Below are positions 28,899 to 40,227 of a stretch of DNA of 64,000 bases, piece after piece (the stretch's first letter is position 1; each line of letters begins with the position of its first letter). This DNA is from Puccinia triticina (taxonomy: Eukaryota; Basidiomycota; Pucciniomycetes; Pucciniales; Pucciniaceae). The translations under genes were made by a program, and so were the position numbers. The notes under the pieces are model-generated. The model had not been told where the DNA came from and made no database searches. It worked only from the letters and a program-made list of their open reading frames with translations. The DNA is taken from the NCBI RefSeq assembly GCF_026914185.1, contig NC_070568.1, positions 1,880,001-1,944,000 of the forward strand, written 5' to 3'.

Positions 28899-29718
28899 TG
28901 TGAGATTTCACAAGACTAAGATTTCATTTCACTAGTGAGTATGCGATCAATCCTAACACACTAGGAGATATAATGCAAAGAGATGAAAGAAACATTCATG
29001 TACCTAAGAGTGGATACAAGACCGACTCTAGAAAAGGAAATATGAAACTGGATTAGGGAAGGGAAACACTGCAGTGCAGGCTAAGACACGTGATCGTGCT
29101 AAAAGAAGCGTGGTTCTTTTAGGAGCAACTGATGTCTATGTCAGTGCCTAGACTCAGTTTAGCTCAGAGTTAAGGGAGCAAGAGATGTCTTACTTAGACT
29201 CGAAGGAGCTTAATCCTTACGGACTCCAGATACAAGCTGCTAAGGAAATGGAGCAGCTGTCGTCTAACACAGAAGTGTAACGATCAGTCAGCTCCTGATC
29301 CTTGCTATGGAGTTGGGCTTCTGCAAAAATCTACTCACCTCCAATGGAGGGATCCGATATTTGATTGTTGAGGCTGTAACCTTTTTGGTCTGGTTTGGCG
29401 TAGGGTGCGAGCTTGCTGCAACATAGTACCATTAGGTACGCATCAGCTTCGGCACTACCTAGCTATGACAAACCCTACACAAGCGTGACTTACCTGCTTG
29501 AGGGTCCGCTTCGCTTGGGTTGCTTGGGCTCTTCGTCCGGTTCTGACGTGGCTAAAGGAGAGGAACAGAGTTTGCGCTTTTAGCTTCAAACTTCTGTCTT
29601 GGAGCCACAAGCATATGCATGGGCCTAGGGAGTACGTAGACTCACCGCTACCCCTTTCGGTGTTAGGGTTTTGATCCTTGCGCTTTCTGTGCGCTTGCGC
29701 ACCACCTGAGTCTTGACA
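28899..29718 (-). repeat. 3' LTR of copia element Y
   Basis: 820 bp with TGTGAGATTTCAC and GAGTCTTGACA ends on the plus strand, directly following the Y RNase H region on the minus strand. It is related to the solo LTR at 26,786-27,557. The 3' part of the pol open frame (from about 29,700) runs on into this LTR. Confidence 0.75.
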
Positions 29719-32125
29719 GCCCGCCGTGCTTCGAGCCGGTAGGCTGGAAGCAACTGATGACAAAGTTTTGATGCCAATGGTTTCAAGTGCTCTTTGAATG
29801 TTGATGCGCCCAACAGGTTTGGTGAGGAAGTCGGCCGCATTCGCTTCGGAGCGAATGTAACTAAGCTGGATCAACTGCCGGACCACTAGTTCCCTAACAA
29901 AGTGCAATCTGATTGACATATGTTTGGTGCGAAAACTATTTTGAGATGTTTCACTTTTGGCGAGGTCGATAGCACCACGGTTGTCCACCAAGACTTGCAC
30001 GTTCTGCAGATCAGGCCTTGTTTTCACTTCTGATGTCAAGTTTGATAGCCATGCTAGTTCCCGACCTAGATCAGATAACGCCTTGTATTCCGCTTCAGTG
30101 GTGGACAAGGAGACTGTAGCTTGCTTTGATGATTCCCATGCTAGTACGTGAGATCCCGCCAGAATAGCGAAGCCAGTTGAGGATCGTCGAGTGTCGGGAC
30201 AATTTCCCCAATCAGCATCTACATACGCTTTGAGTGTGTTGTTGCTGTTTTTTAAGAATGTGAGACCCAGATCCTTGGTGCCGGCTAGATACCGGTATAC
30301 CTGCACCGCCGCGTGGTAGTGATGAATTCGGGGATGTTCGAGGTACTGAGACAGTGAGCTGACGGCGTAGGAAATGTCAGGGCGAGTCAAGACACTTAAA
30401 TAATTTAGCGAGCCTATGAGAGCTCAATAGTTCACCCCCGTCTTGCGGAACTCTGAGATTTCTTGCTGCGTTGCCTTCTTCATGTAGACTTTTGGGTTTA
30501 GCGGACACAAAGCTGGATGTAATTCGTTAAAACTGAATTCCTCAAGCTTTTGTTCAACAAACTGAGATTGATTGATGTGTACCCCGTTTTCAGACCGCTC
30601 AATATTCATGCCCAGCAAGAACTTCGCCTCGCCAAGGTACTTAATCTTGAATTCCGCTTCCATTTCTTCCTTGAAGACAAGCGGCCGCTTGCTGACAAAC
30701 ACCGAATCGTCGACATGAGCAAAGACATAGGTGTCTTCCCTGCCCGGAACACCCCGCCGGTAGAAGACACAAGGATCCGCTAGAGAGATTGTAAACCCAA
30801 TTGATTTAAGGTACGTTGATAGTCTGTTATACCAAACTAGCGGAGCCTGGCGCAAGCCATAGATGGCCTTCTTGAGCTCCAGAACTGAATTCGGCAGAAA
30901 CTCGAGCCCAGGCGGCGGCAGTAAGGTGACTTCATCATCCAATGGACAAGTCAGAAAAGCGCTCCGCACATTGAGCTGAAGAATTTCCAGATCGTTGTCC
31001 ACCGCGAAAGATATAAGCAGCCTAAGCAAGCAAGGACGACCGGTTGGTGCAAACCTAGCGAGAAAGTTCACTCCATGCTTCTGACAAAATCCCTGCGCAC
31101 ATATCCTTGCCTTGAACTCGGTGACCTGGTTCTCTGCACCAAGCTTCTTCCAGAAAGCCCACGTTGCCGGTATTGGCAAATCCAAGGGGAGGCGAGGTCG
31201 CACTAGCCAGACTTTGTGTTGATCCATTTTCGCCGCCTCCTTCAGTTCCGCCTCTCTCCATCGCAAGGATTCGGGAGACTGCATAGCCTGGCAATGATTT
31301 TGCGGGTCGGTGACCACAGTTGTGTGGAACATCTGACGTCTGCCGTAGTTCCAAATGTTCGCCGGGTCAATATCACCCGTGATGAGCGTTGGATGTCTAG
31401 GTCCAATCACTTTCAACACCCTTCTAGACGTTGGAGGAGCTGGCGGAAAATGGTTCGTATCTTGCTGATGTTGTTCGGACACAGGACCCTTGGGATCACC
31501 CTCCTCTTCCTCACGCTCTTCACCATTAAGTTGCGGTCCAGGAGCCAAGTTGCCGCGTATCTGATGTATGTCCTCCTCTTCTTCATGATTCAGCTCCTCA
31601 TCCCGTCTTGCAAGTTCTAGCTCTTCCTCCTCAGTGAATGGAAGTGGCTCGTCATTGGTGAAGGCCGATAGCTTATTGATGCCGTAAGCAAAAAGACTGC
31701 GATGTTGCGCTGGGCATTCTGGAAAGGTAGATTTGTCGAAATCCACATGCTTTGACGTTACAATGACTTTGTCCTGAGGTCAATACACCCTGTATGAAGA
31801 GAAGTCATTATCATAACCGAGTAGACCGCCGTCCCACGCAATGGGTCCAAATTTAGTGCCTCAATTCTGTTTTGGTTTGACAATCCAAGCTCGACATCCA
31901 AAAGGCCAAAAGAAGCGCATGTTTGGTTTGATTTGGAACATGATCTCCATCGGAGAGGCACGGCTTTTTGCCAGGGAGGGCAAGCAGTTGGTCGTGGCAG
32001 TAGCCGCTTTCACCGCTTCACCCCACCACTCGGGCGCCATATTCGCCTGCATCATTTGAGTCTTGGTCATTTCAATGACCGTTCTATTCGCGCGCTCTGC
32101 AAAGCCGTTGTGTTGCGGCGTTGTG
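29719..32125 (-). pseudogene. Copia Y integrase C-terminus, reverse transcriptase and RNase H
   Basis: Integrase end: QHNGFAERANRTVIEMTK (near 32,110-32,060) and CLPSLAKSRASPMEIMF. RT (open frame 31,746-30,424): FLARFAPTGRP, then AIYGLRQAPLVWYNRL and DTYVFAHVDDSVFVSK with HVDD as active site. RNase H: DADWGNCPDTRRSSTGFAIL and VSLSTTEAEYKALSD. A TGA near 30,421 sits in a Y-x-A-L-I-G-S-L-N-Y-L context where Arg is common, suggesting CGA to TGA. The integrase front half is missing because the LTR-like block begins at 32,126. Confidence 0.9.
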
Positions 32126-33013
32126 GAACTACTCTTGGGATGAATAGAGCTGGAGAGGGAATGGTGCTTTAATGGGCTGCCTCTCTGGGAACAAGAAAAA
32201 GATATAAGAGTGTGGACTCTTATGGAAAGGTGTGGCTATAGGGGATTCTTGAGGTATGTCTTGAGGGTTACTTTTCTACTAATCTAATATTTTGTACATA
32301 GATAACAAGCTTGTCCAATCTGATTTATTGGCATAAGCAAGGCTAATGATAGGTGACCAGTGATCTGAATTACTTTGACAGGATCTGATGGGGAACAAAG
32401 GAAGAGGAAAACAACCCAGTTTATATACACAAGAAAGAGGAGCCATGAGGAAACAAGGATAACCTGAAGGGAAGCATAGAACGTTCTACTTCTATAGGAT
32501 GAAACAGCCATGTGGTCAGAGTAGTGGGTCAAGGAGTCACATGATGGTGTAATAGTGGGTGGGGATGATGCCATCTTCTGGGGGCTATGGTGCAATCTTC
32601 CTAGTTGGAGGAGAGGATATGTGAGACATAACAGGGGTAGAATATTCTATGATCTAAGATAGGAGTAGTTAGGCGTTTCAGGAAGCGTTTCAGGAAGTGT
32701 TTCAGGGTAATCTAGGTGGGGTTTGGGGCTATGTCTAGTATAATGTGTATCATGTTGGGTTTGGAGGGTGAAGGGTTTCAAGGGTTCTTATACATCTTTG
32801 AGCACATAGTTCTAAGGAAACACTAGAAAAAGGGGGTAAAATGTGATCTGGGTAGATGTTTGAGACTAGGGAGAGGGGTTATCCAAGAGAGGGGGAGTGT
32901 GGGAATAGGAAATACTATTATCCAGGGTATGACCATTGAGTGGGGATGTTGAGGGCCTTGGGCTTTGCTGACAAGGGGGCCAGAGGTATGGGATTTAGTC
33001 TTGAGGTGTGACA
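32126..33013. repeat. LTR-like block between copia fragments
   Basis: 888 bp bounded by TGTGGAACTACTC and GGTGTGACA on the plus strand, AT-rich, without coding signal. Left neighbour is Y integrase, right neighbour is about 35 bp and then truncated X. No target duplication is visible (GGCGT against GCCTT). It could be a solo LTR of a third family or the product of recombination between elements. Confidence 0.4.
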
Positions 33014-33049
33014 GCCTTTTGATTGATGGTTGCTGGTTTTCTGGGTAGA

Positions 33050-34213
33050 TCAGGATTGGCTTACCACAACGGAAAAGGTTTGCGGTTGCCGTCTCGGATA
33101 ATGGAGGATGTTGGACTCGTTGATGTCGCTATGAATTCTGGTAGGGTGACGTGGTCCGTGAATGATGAGACGCCTTCGAGGCGGCTTGGCTTCCTCATCA
33201 ATGTTGTCCATGATTTCATCTTCTTCAGAAGAACCCGGATCTCCATTGATGTTCTCGTCTGAATCGCAGCGTTGGTTGTTGATGTGACTAGTGACTGCCT
33301 CAGATTCGTTGATTTCTTCGATGTCGAAAGGCAGGACCGGCGAACCAATTATTTCAGCAAACGGTGAGTGCGTGAACGAGTCAAGGCTGGGATTGAGCGC
33401 TGACATGGAGGGAAATATGGATTCATCAAAGTAAGCGTGACAAGTCTCAATGACTTTCCTGTCATTGATGCGCACAACACAACAGGTGGAGTAGTTGTTG
33501 CTGTAACCTATTAGAATTCCTTCCCACGCAACTGGATCAAATTTCCCAGTGCGAAGGGCTTTTGGTTTGATCATCCATGTTTTGCAGCCAAAGGGTTTAA
33601 ATACTTTGAGGTTTGGAACCTTCTTGAATAACTGTTTGAGTGGCGATATCTTGCTGCGTCCGAGTGAAGGAAGGCAATTGTTCGTCATCATGGCCGTTTT
33701 GACCGATTCGCCCCACCATTCCTTGGCCAAATTGGACTGAATCATCATACACCTAGCCATATTGATAATGGTTTTGTTTGCTCGCTCGGCTACACCGTTG
33801 TGTTCTGGCGTGTATGGCGGTGCAACGTTGTGGTGAATTCCGGCAGTTTTGAGCTGTTCAGATAATGCCTTGTTGACAAATTCTCCACCTCCATTGGTGA
33901 TTAGCTTTTTCATCCAATACCCAGTTTGATTTTCAAAGAAGGTTTTGAATTCGATGATTGCTTTGCAAGCCATGGATTTCTCTTTGAGCAGAGTAACACT
34001 TATGTATCCGGTGTGTTGGTCGACCAGCGTCAGAAAATACCGCGCCCCAGAGTTGGTTGAAGGGGAGATTGGTCCCACAAGGTCTCCGTGAATTACTTCA
34101 AGTGGAGCAGAGGTTTTGTCAAAGCTGCTTTTGAAGGGGAGTTTTGAAGTTTTACCAAGCATACAGGAATCACAGGTTGCTAATGCGGAGAGAGATGAGT
34201 CGTTGACAGCCAC
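33050..34213 (-). pseudogene. Copia X integrase
   Basis: Contains CDSCMLGKTSKLPF (end of the zinc domain), LEVIHGDLVGPISPSTNSG (first catalytic Asp), LITNGGGEFVNKAL where the family normally has D-N-G-G-E-F, so the second catalytic Asp appears as Asn, and YTPEHNGVAERANKTI (catalytic Glu). It continues through the C-terminal region to PRRQPQTF and stops before RT. The Asp to Asn change and the truncation make it non-functional. Confidence 0.85.
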
Positions 34214-34690
34214 TCTGATCCTGGCAATGCTGGCATGTCCGAGACGGTTGTGCCAGGTCTGGAAAGGCGTAGTGTGGAGGGAATGTGTGGTGGTGGTGAG
34301 CGTGGTGACGAGCAGGATACCAGACCAATGGGAACATTGAATTCAAAGATTCCATTGACTAAGTTACATGAGAAGTATATGTTGTCGTCAATGACTACCT
34401 CGTAGTTGCTGGCTACCTTTTGGATCTGCATGCCCTTCTCCATGAGCTGCCCAACCGAGATGAGGTTTCTGGTGAGAGCTGGGACGTAGAGGGCGTTTTG
34501 AAGGACCACGACCTTGCCTGTGGCTTGAAAGATTTGCACTATTCCTCCTCGAATTGCAACTAGATCATCTGATCCTTTTCCGGTGCTGATTGGTATGTTG
34601 ACAATTTCGGTTTCTGTGAAGAAGGAGAGATCATTGAGCATATGGTGCGAGGCTCCGGAGTCAAGTACTGCTGCCAGAAGGTGCGGCTTG
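34214..34690 (-). pseudogene. Copia X protease region
   Basis: Reads VLDSGASHHMLNDLSFF (near 34,660-34,610): the DSGAS active site of Ty1/copia proteases, followed by VVLQNALYVPALTRNLISVG, a very conserved protease-to-integrase segment. The frame breaks again before integrase near 34,240. Confidence 0.85.
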
Positions 34691-34899
34691 GTGAGCAGAC
34701 AGTGAGCCGTGCTGAAGTTTGCAAATGCTGGGGATTCATACGAGTTTGCGATAGAGCTGGATTGGGTAATCGGAGAGGTAGTGTTGTTGCTTGTGACCGG
34801 AAGATATCTGATGGGTCTTAGGTGAGGGTAAAGAGCCCAGAATTTTGACTCCGGATGGGTGGCTTGTGGATTGTGAACCTTCTTGCCCCTGGGCGGAGG

Positions 34900-35532
34900 T
34901 CAAGATCGGGAACTGCTTGCAAGAGCAACCACAGATTTCTCAGCATGGTTTGTCTTGTGAGTGAGTTCTTCATGATTGGCCAGATCTCTGAGTTTTTCAA
35001 TGAGAGCCTCAGAATCGTTGAGTAAAACATTGTTGGTGAGAAGAGGATTGGTTAAGCCAGGTCGTTTGACGGAGATTTTTGCAATGATAAAACTGCAAAC
35101 GTCCGTGTCCAAGATGACTTTTCCTATAGCCGCGAATTCCGCCAGACAAAGCTCAACATGGTCTAGAAACTGATTGATATCGCCATTAAAGAAGAGGTTG
35201 GTCCATTTGTTTGTGGCACAAGTCCAATTGTGTATTGTATTGGATCCATACATCCTTCTTATTTTGGACCATATAGCGAAACCGTTGGAAGCGCGCTGGG
35301 GAGGGACGATGCCATGATAAATTTGGTCACCTACTTTGGAACTGATGATAAAAGCAGACTCGCTGAGTTTCTTTGTGACGGCTGCGCTAGGATTGACGCC
35401 AGGGTTGACTGTCACGGTTGCGAGAAGATCCTTGTGCCCAAGATAAGTGGTTAACCGTTGCGCCCATATCGGGTAATTGCTGCCTCCGTTGAGCATCGGG
35501 AGGGTAGAAAGTTCTTCCTTGGTGGATGCCAT
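34900..35532 (-). pseudogene. Copia X gag
   Basis: Starts MASTKEELSTLPMLNG at 35,532. LNGGSNYPIWAQRLTTYLG is the usual N-terminal signature of copia gag, with a following W-x-KIRRMYG segment. 210 residues, ending before a recognisable zinc knuckle. It lies 40-60 nt downstream of the primer-binding site, as expected. Confidence 0.85.
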
Positions 35533-35572
35533 TGTCGTCCTTGCTCTTTTGTTCTTTGAGGAGGTTACTGGT

Positions 35573-35595
35573 GATTGAGTTCAAGACTGTAAATC
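35573..35595 (-). other. Primer-binding site of copia X, matching tRNA-Tyr anticodon arm
   Basis: Directly beside the LTR end, the plus strand reads TTCAAGACTGTAAATC, the sense sequence of a tRNA-Tyr(GTA) anticodon arm ending about nucleotide 39-40. The element strand is therefore complementary to the 3' end of a tRNA-Tyr 5' half. Priming by a tRNA cut in the anticodon stem is known for Drosophila copia with initiator tRNA-Met; use of tRNA-Tyr here is inference. Confidence 0.7.
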
Positions 35596-36252
35596 TGTGA
35601 GATTTCAACTGACTAAGAGTTTATTTCATTAGAATCGGGTTTACAAAGAAACTAGTGATTTGTTAAGAAATGGAAACAAGTCTGGCTCTTACCTAAGAGC
35701 AAGGGTAGATAGGCTACTAGACTGTGTTAAAAACAGTGAGAGGTTACAAGTAAGAGTGAAAGGAGAAAGAGCAGAGCGCAGATGAAATGTTTTGGAGTTT
35801 TTAAGTGTTTTAAGAGGAACTTGAAGAAGAGAATTATCGCTAGTGAATGCACAAGTATTATTCAAACAAAGAGAGAGTTTGGACAAGTCTTAGTTCGGGA
35901 CAAAGAGTGGAAGATGGATCGTGATCGCTGATTGAAACAAACAGAGTTTAAGTGCTTGGGGGATTTGCTTAGTGCTGTCTGGTGAATTCAATGGTGAATG
36001 ATGGGTGCTGATGTTAGTTCATTGACCGAACCAAGAGGCTGCTTTTATAGCCAAGATTCTCTGTGCTTACAGGTACAAAGTCCGCAAGGACGAGCATCCT
36101 TTCTCACTGATAAATCAGGGTTCAGGGTTTGATTGCGCCACATCCGGTAAAACAACGGGGTTTTGGGCTGAAACAACGCCTGCTAAAGCTGCGGTAACAA
36201 AGGATACGAGTTGTATCATATTAGTTTGGGATTTCAAACTGGTTCGTTCACA
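35596..36252 (-). repeat. 5' LTR of copia X
   Basis: 657 bp with TGTGAGATTTC and GGTTCGTTCACA ends (TGTGA/TCACA inverted termini). Located between the gypsy gag middle piece and the X primer-binding site. The matching 3' LTR survives only as about 24 bp at 28,829. Confidence 0.65.
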
Positions 36253-36876
36253 GCTTGGTCTTTCCCAAAGAGGAACACTTACAGCTGAGGAAACGGGTTG
36301 CTTCCGAATCCGTAATCTGACATATCTTGTGCTCGAACGCCTCCAACATTCTGGAGAGCTCATCCATGTTCGGAACCGGTTTCGACGCTATGGGTGCCTC
36401 TCTGGGGCGACGGTCCTCGCCCATCTTCTTCATGACAGAATTTCCCTCTTGAAAGGCCGAGACAACAACTGGTTTTGCTGTCCTTGACTCTTCAAAAGTG
36501 AGCGCTGTTTGCTCCTTCATTACCCCGTCCACGGCCGCTTTGAGGATCTGAAATGTTGGGAGCTTGAACCTGTTATCAAGAGTCGTGACCATCGTCCTAT
36601 CCCGAATAAGCTTCTTCCTGATCTCATCCTGAACTGTAGTCGCGAAAGCTTGGTAGTAAGAGTTTCGGATCTCTTCCACCGAGTCGATGTGAGCTTTTGA
36701 GAGGAGATATGATTGGATGGGCTCCCATGACTGCCGAAAGGTCTGATAGTCGACTGCCGAAGCCACGCCTCCCTTCGCCGCCCATTCCTCGACTAGCGAC
36801 GTCAGGTCCCGCGTTGTGAACCTTGCCGTATCCACTTGCCCCCAATAGGCAATCATTGCGGCCTTGAGCTTCGGCC
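36253..36876 (-). pseudogene. Gypsy gag, middle piece
   Basis: Encodes WPKLKAAMIAYWGQVDTARF and then EEWAAKGGVASAVDYQTFRQ, continuing to PNMDELSRMLEAFEHKI. This matches the order of a fungal gypsy gag between the N-terminal piece at 43.9 kb and the zinc knuckle at 28.8 kb. The frame is open over this stretch. Both ends are insertion borders. Confidence 0.8.
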
Positions 36877-37699
36877 AATCACTGCCAATATGATTGTATC
36901 GGTTGGCTACATCCGCGCTTACATCAGATGTTTTGAACCGATGTTACATTGGTGGAAGCATCCAACTTAACTGTCTTGCAATGTTACAATGGCGATGGCA
37001 GATGTTACATCGCCGTGGTCCGATTTCAAAAGGGATGGTGGCAATGTAACATCGCCGGGCACCCCACCGACACAAGCCTTGGTTGACGTCATGTCGACCA
37101 AGTTGTATACCCACTCAAATTACCTCCGACTCAACATCGGCCCAAGGCGAGATTGCATCGGCCATCAGCAACGCAATAGTTGACTCAAAATCGGCAGGGG
37201 GCGTTTTTGGATCGGTGTTGACGAGACTACAACAGTATGGCACGATGCAACCTCGCCCTTGGGCGACACAACTCCGCTTTCGCTCGATGCAAACCCGCTC
37301 CCGGTCGATATAACATCAATTTCCGCCAATGCAATCTCGGTCAGAGGACCCGACGCAATTGCAGAGTAGGATCACACCAGGTACATAAGGCAAAACACTC
37401 GAATTACCGGGGCCTCCCTCCTTGAATTGTCTGTGTCTCCATATCTGCTAACTGGGACTATTAGTCCTGCTAAACGGGCACAGGAACTTGATACTTGTTT
37501 CTTAGATGATCATCCACCAGCTAACTTGAACGGGTCAACACGACTCGGCTTGCTTGCTCGACTAGTATTTTTCTTATATTTTATCAATAATCAAAGACCC
37601 ATGCAGGTGTTCTAGAATCTGCACTGGATCCCACCAAATCACCCGCCGCTAATACAATATTTGGGCTCTCTTATTTGTTGATTGGACAAGCAGCTACAC

Positions 37700-39065
37700 G
37701 ACTTCATTTGTTGTTCAATTGAGGCTCAAATCAAAGCTGGTGCTGAAGCAAGAACTTGAAGCGCCCGAATGGCCGAACGCCTCGGCCCGGATTCCAAACG
37801 GGCGGCTACCTTGCGCGCTCCATTGTTGGCTTCTTCCGGTTCTTCCGGCCCTTCGGTTTTTGCCAAGTCTTCTGAACTTTGCCTCGCAAGATTCATCCTC
37901 CACGTGAGCAATTCCTTGTCTTCTCCTCATCGCCACCACCTCTATCTCATATCTCACTTGACAATCGCAAGCCAAGGCGGCTGATGCTCGCCGTCAACCC
38001 CTTCCACGTGTCCGACTCCACGCTGAGCCTCAGCTTCTCCGCAAAGCCTGAGTGGGTGCCCTGGGGTTCCTGCTGGCCGCGGCCGCCGAGCGCTTCGACA
38101 ACGTGCTTCTCTGGTTGCGCGCCAACGACCTTGCCAGCCACCCCCAACCAGCTTCTCGCCCCGCCCTGTCTCCCGCCGTGCACGGCTATCCGGACGGACT
38201 CGCCTCCCACCCCGCGCACCCGGCTGCTCTTCTTCCGCCGCCAAAAAACCCTGCGGCTGCCCTTACGCCTGCCTGTGTCTCGTCGAGTCCAGAGCCGACG
38301 GCCCGCTCTGGCAACACTATGTCGGTCTCTTTGCCAGCTCCAACAAGCGCCGCCTGCGCCCCGCACCGCGCTAGGCAATCGGCTTGAGAACACCCATCCG
38401 CCTAAGCATGCACTCAACCATCCGGTATCTGCGGAAGACAATCCTGTGCCCCGTGCGACTCTCAAGCTCGCCAAGATCCCTCAAGCTCAGTGCCCCCATC
38501 GATGAAGCCCCCTCCATCGCCACTGACCATCTGTGTGGCCTGCAGATTTCGCAGGCGCTCGTCTCGTGGAGCCAGACCTGGAGTCCCCGGTCGATGCCCT
38601 TGAGCTACTCGGCTTGTGAAGCCTCCGAAGACCCTACGCGGTGCCCGTGCAGGAACGCCGTTTTCCCGGCTGCCCCCCGCACGTCATCAAACCCTAGACG
38701 CCCAACGAGGCCGCGCACCGGCTAGACACCTATCTCCGACGCTGCGCGAGATCTTGGACACGGCTGTGGAGGTCACGCGCTGGACGCCCAGACAGAAGAG
38801 CCCGCGGCGGCGCCTGCCGGCCACTTGGTGGCCCAAGTGATGGTGGAATGCGCGCTGGGCAGCGTCAGCCGACGAGGAGTTGTGTGCCGAGTCTTCTTGC
38901 TACAGCCCCTCCGTCCGCTTGCGCCCTCGGGCCGTGCCTCTACCCGCCTCGGCCCCCATCCAAGACCAACTGGCAACCGTTCTGACAAACCCAAAACCAC
39001 ATCCGCGCAAGAACCTGCTTGCCCGCGCCGCCTCCTCGACCCCCTTCTGCTTCCTACGGAAATGA
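37700..39065 (+). pseudogene. Captured gene-like sequence in left arm
   Basis: GC-rich and coding-like in overlapping frames. One frame reads PCGCPYACLCLVESRADG and then LWQHYVGLFASSNKRRLRPA before a stop; another, near 38,560-38,650, reads EPDLESPVDALELLGL. The right arm (43,130-42,490, minus strand) carries a diverged copy of most of it. I do not recognise the source gene. Frames shift and stop repeatedly, so this is a captured, decayed fragment rather than a working gene. Confidence 0.4.
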
Positions 39066-40227
39066 ATAATGAGGATCAGAATTTATGTCAACTGTGTATG
39101 GTACATTATGTGGTTACTGTGGTGGTCTTTTCGCTGAGTAGTTTCCAGCGGACTATTAACTTCCATAGATGTGTTGATGTTGTCAAGGAATGAAGCAAAT
39201 GGATCTTTGCACATGAGCAAATAATTAGGGAGATTGACTTGCCCCTGCGGTTTCTTTGGGGGGAGCAGAGCTAACTTTACTAAATCCCTCCTAGGGGGAG
39301 GGACTTGCCTTACAAGTTACAGGTAATTTTGGCCTGAGACAAACATCAAATTTCTAGGTCTTTGCAAATCTCTATGTTTGTGTAATCTCCCTCTACTAGC
39401 TATTACTACATTCAGAATTAGAGTCATCAGAAGCTTGTCTATCTTCTGCCATTGTTTTATGTCTTTTGCTTCAACCAAATCATATATATGATGTGATTAA
39501 TGTAATATCAACAAAATCCATCCTGGTTCAAATAGTATGGTTTTGAAATTCACTAGACTTTTGAGATTGCTCTGCCACCGCTTTTCACAGATTGTGGCTC
39601 AAGATTGTTCAAGAGCAAGGATGTATGTTCTGGTCAAATTTTGCAAAAACATTTGGCTGTTTAGTTTAAACTCTAGTACATTGAGTATTGGTTTAGTCTA
39701 TGCATGTGCTCATACATGTAACGTGTACATGTGGCACTGGTAGCATGTCAATCAATCAGGTCCCACTTGCTGAACACCAAACTCCAACTCTGATCTCTCT
39801 CTTTGCAGATAAATCTGTTCTTGCCTATTCTCTTCTTTCTCATTGTTCTCAACCCTCAACCTTCATCACCACCAAGAAAGATAAACTGTCACTACACTAG
39901 AGGTGACATCAGACTAATTCCATTGAGCTACCCACCAGTTGCACAGTTGGCTGCATGGACATCCCCCTGTAGGAAACAAAGGGGCCATTGTAGCCTAGTT
40001 GTGGTAGCACCAGAGCTGGAAATAAGTGACAGCTATTGTTGTTTGGTGTCACCGGATGTCTGGTGACAATTTATTTTTCCTGGTGTACAGTGCTGGGGGT
40101 TTGTGCTATGGAACTTGTATTGTTAAGGGGGGAAGGAAAGGGTGATGGTAGGGCCCATGCCACATCTAGATTGGTGTGCCAACTAGCACCCTTTAACAAA
40201 TGAAAATGGTAGTTGAATAGTTCTCCG
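39066..40227. other. Centre of CACTA-like element, non-coding
   Basis: AT-richer than the arms. No gene recognised; short frames only. Near 40,055-40,090 it has GGTGACA..TTTTTCCTGGTG, closely resembling the right terminus of the MITE at 44.0-45.25 kb, so one end of a related element may lie here. Confidence 0.4.

Larger units (their letters stand above)
28829..36252 (-). mobile_element. Ty1/copia fragments (X and Y) inserted in gypsy gag
   Basis: Outer signals of element X: its 5' LTR (35,596-36,252) and, at 28,829, the first 24 or so bases of the same LTR end (TGTGAGATTTCA..GACTAAGAG). Between them lie X gag to integrase (33,050-35,532), an LTR-like block (32,126-33,013), Y integrase to RNase H (29,455-32,125) and the Y 3' LTR (28,899-29,718). 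X and Y both contain the integrase C-terminal segment, so they are two elements, each truncated. A clean target duplication was not found at the outer borders. Confidence 0.75.
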
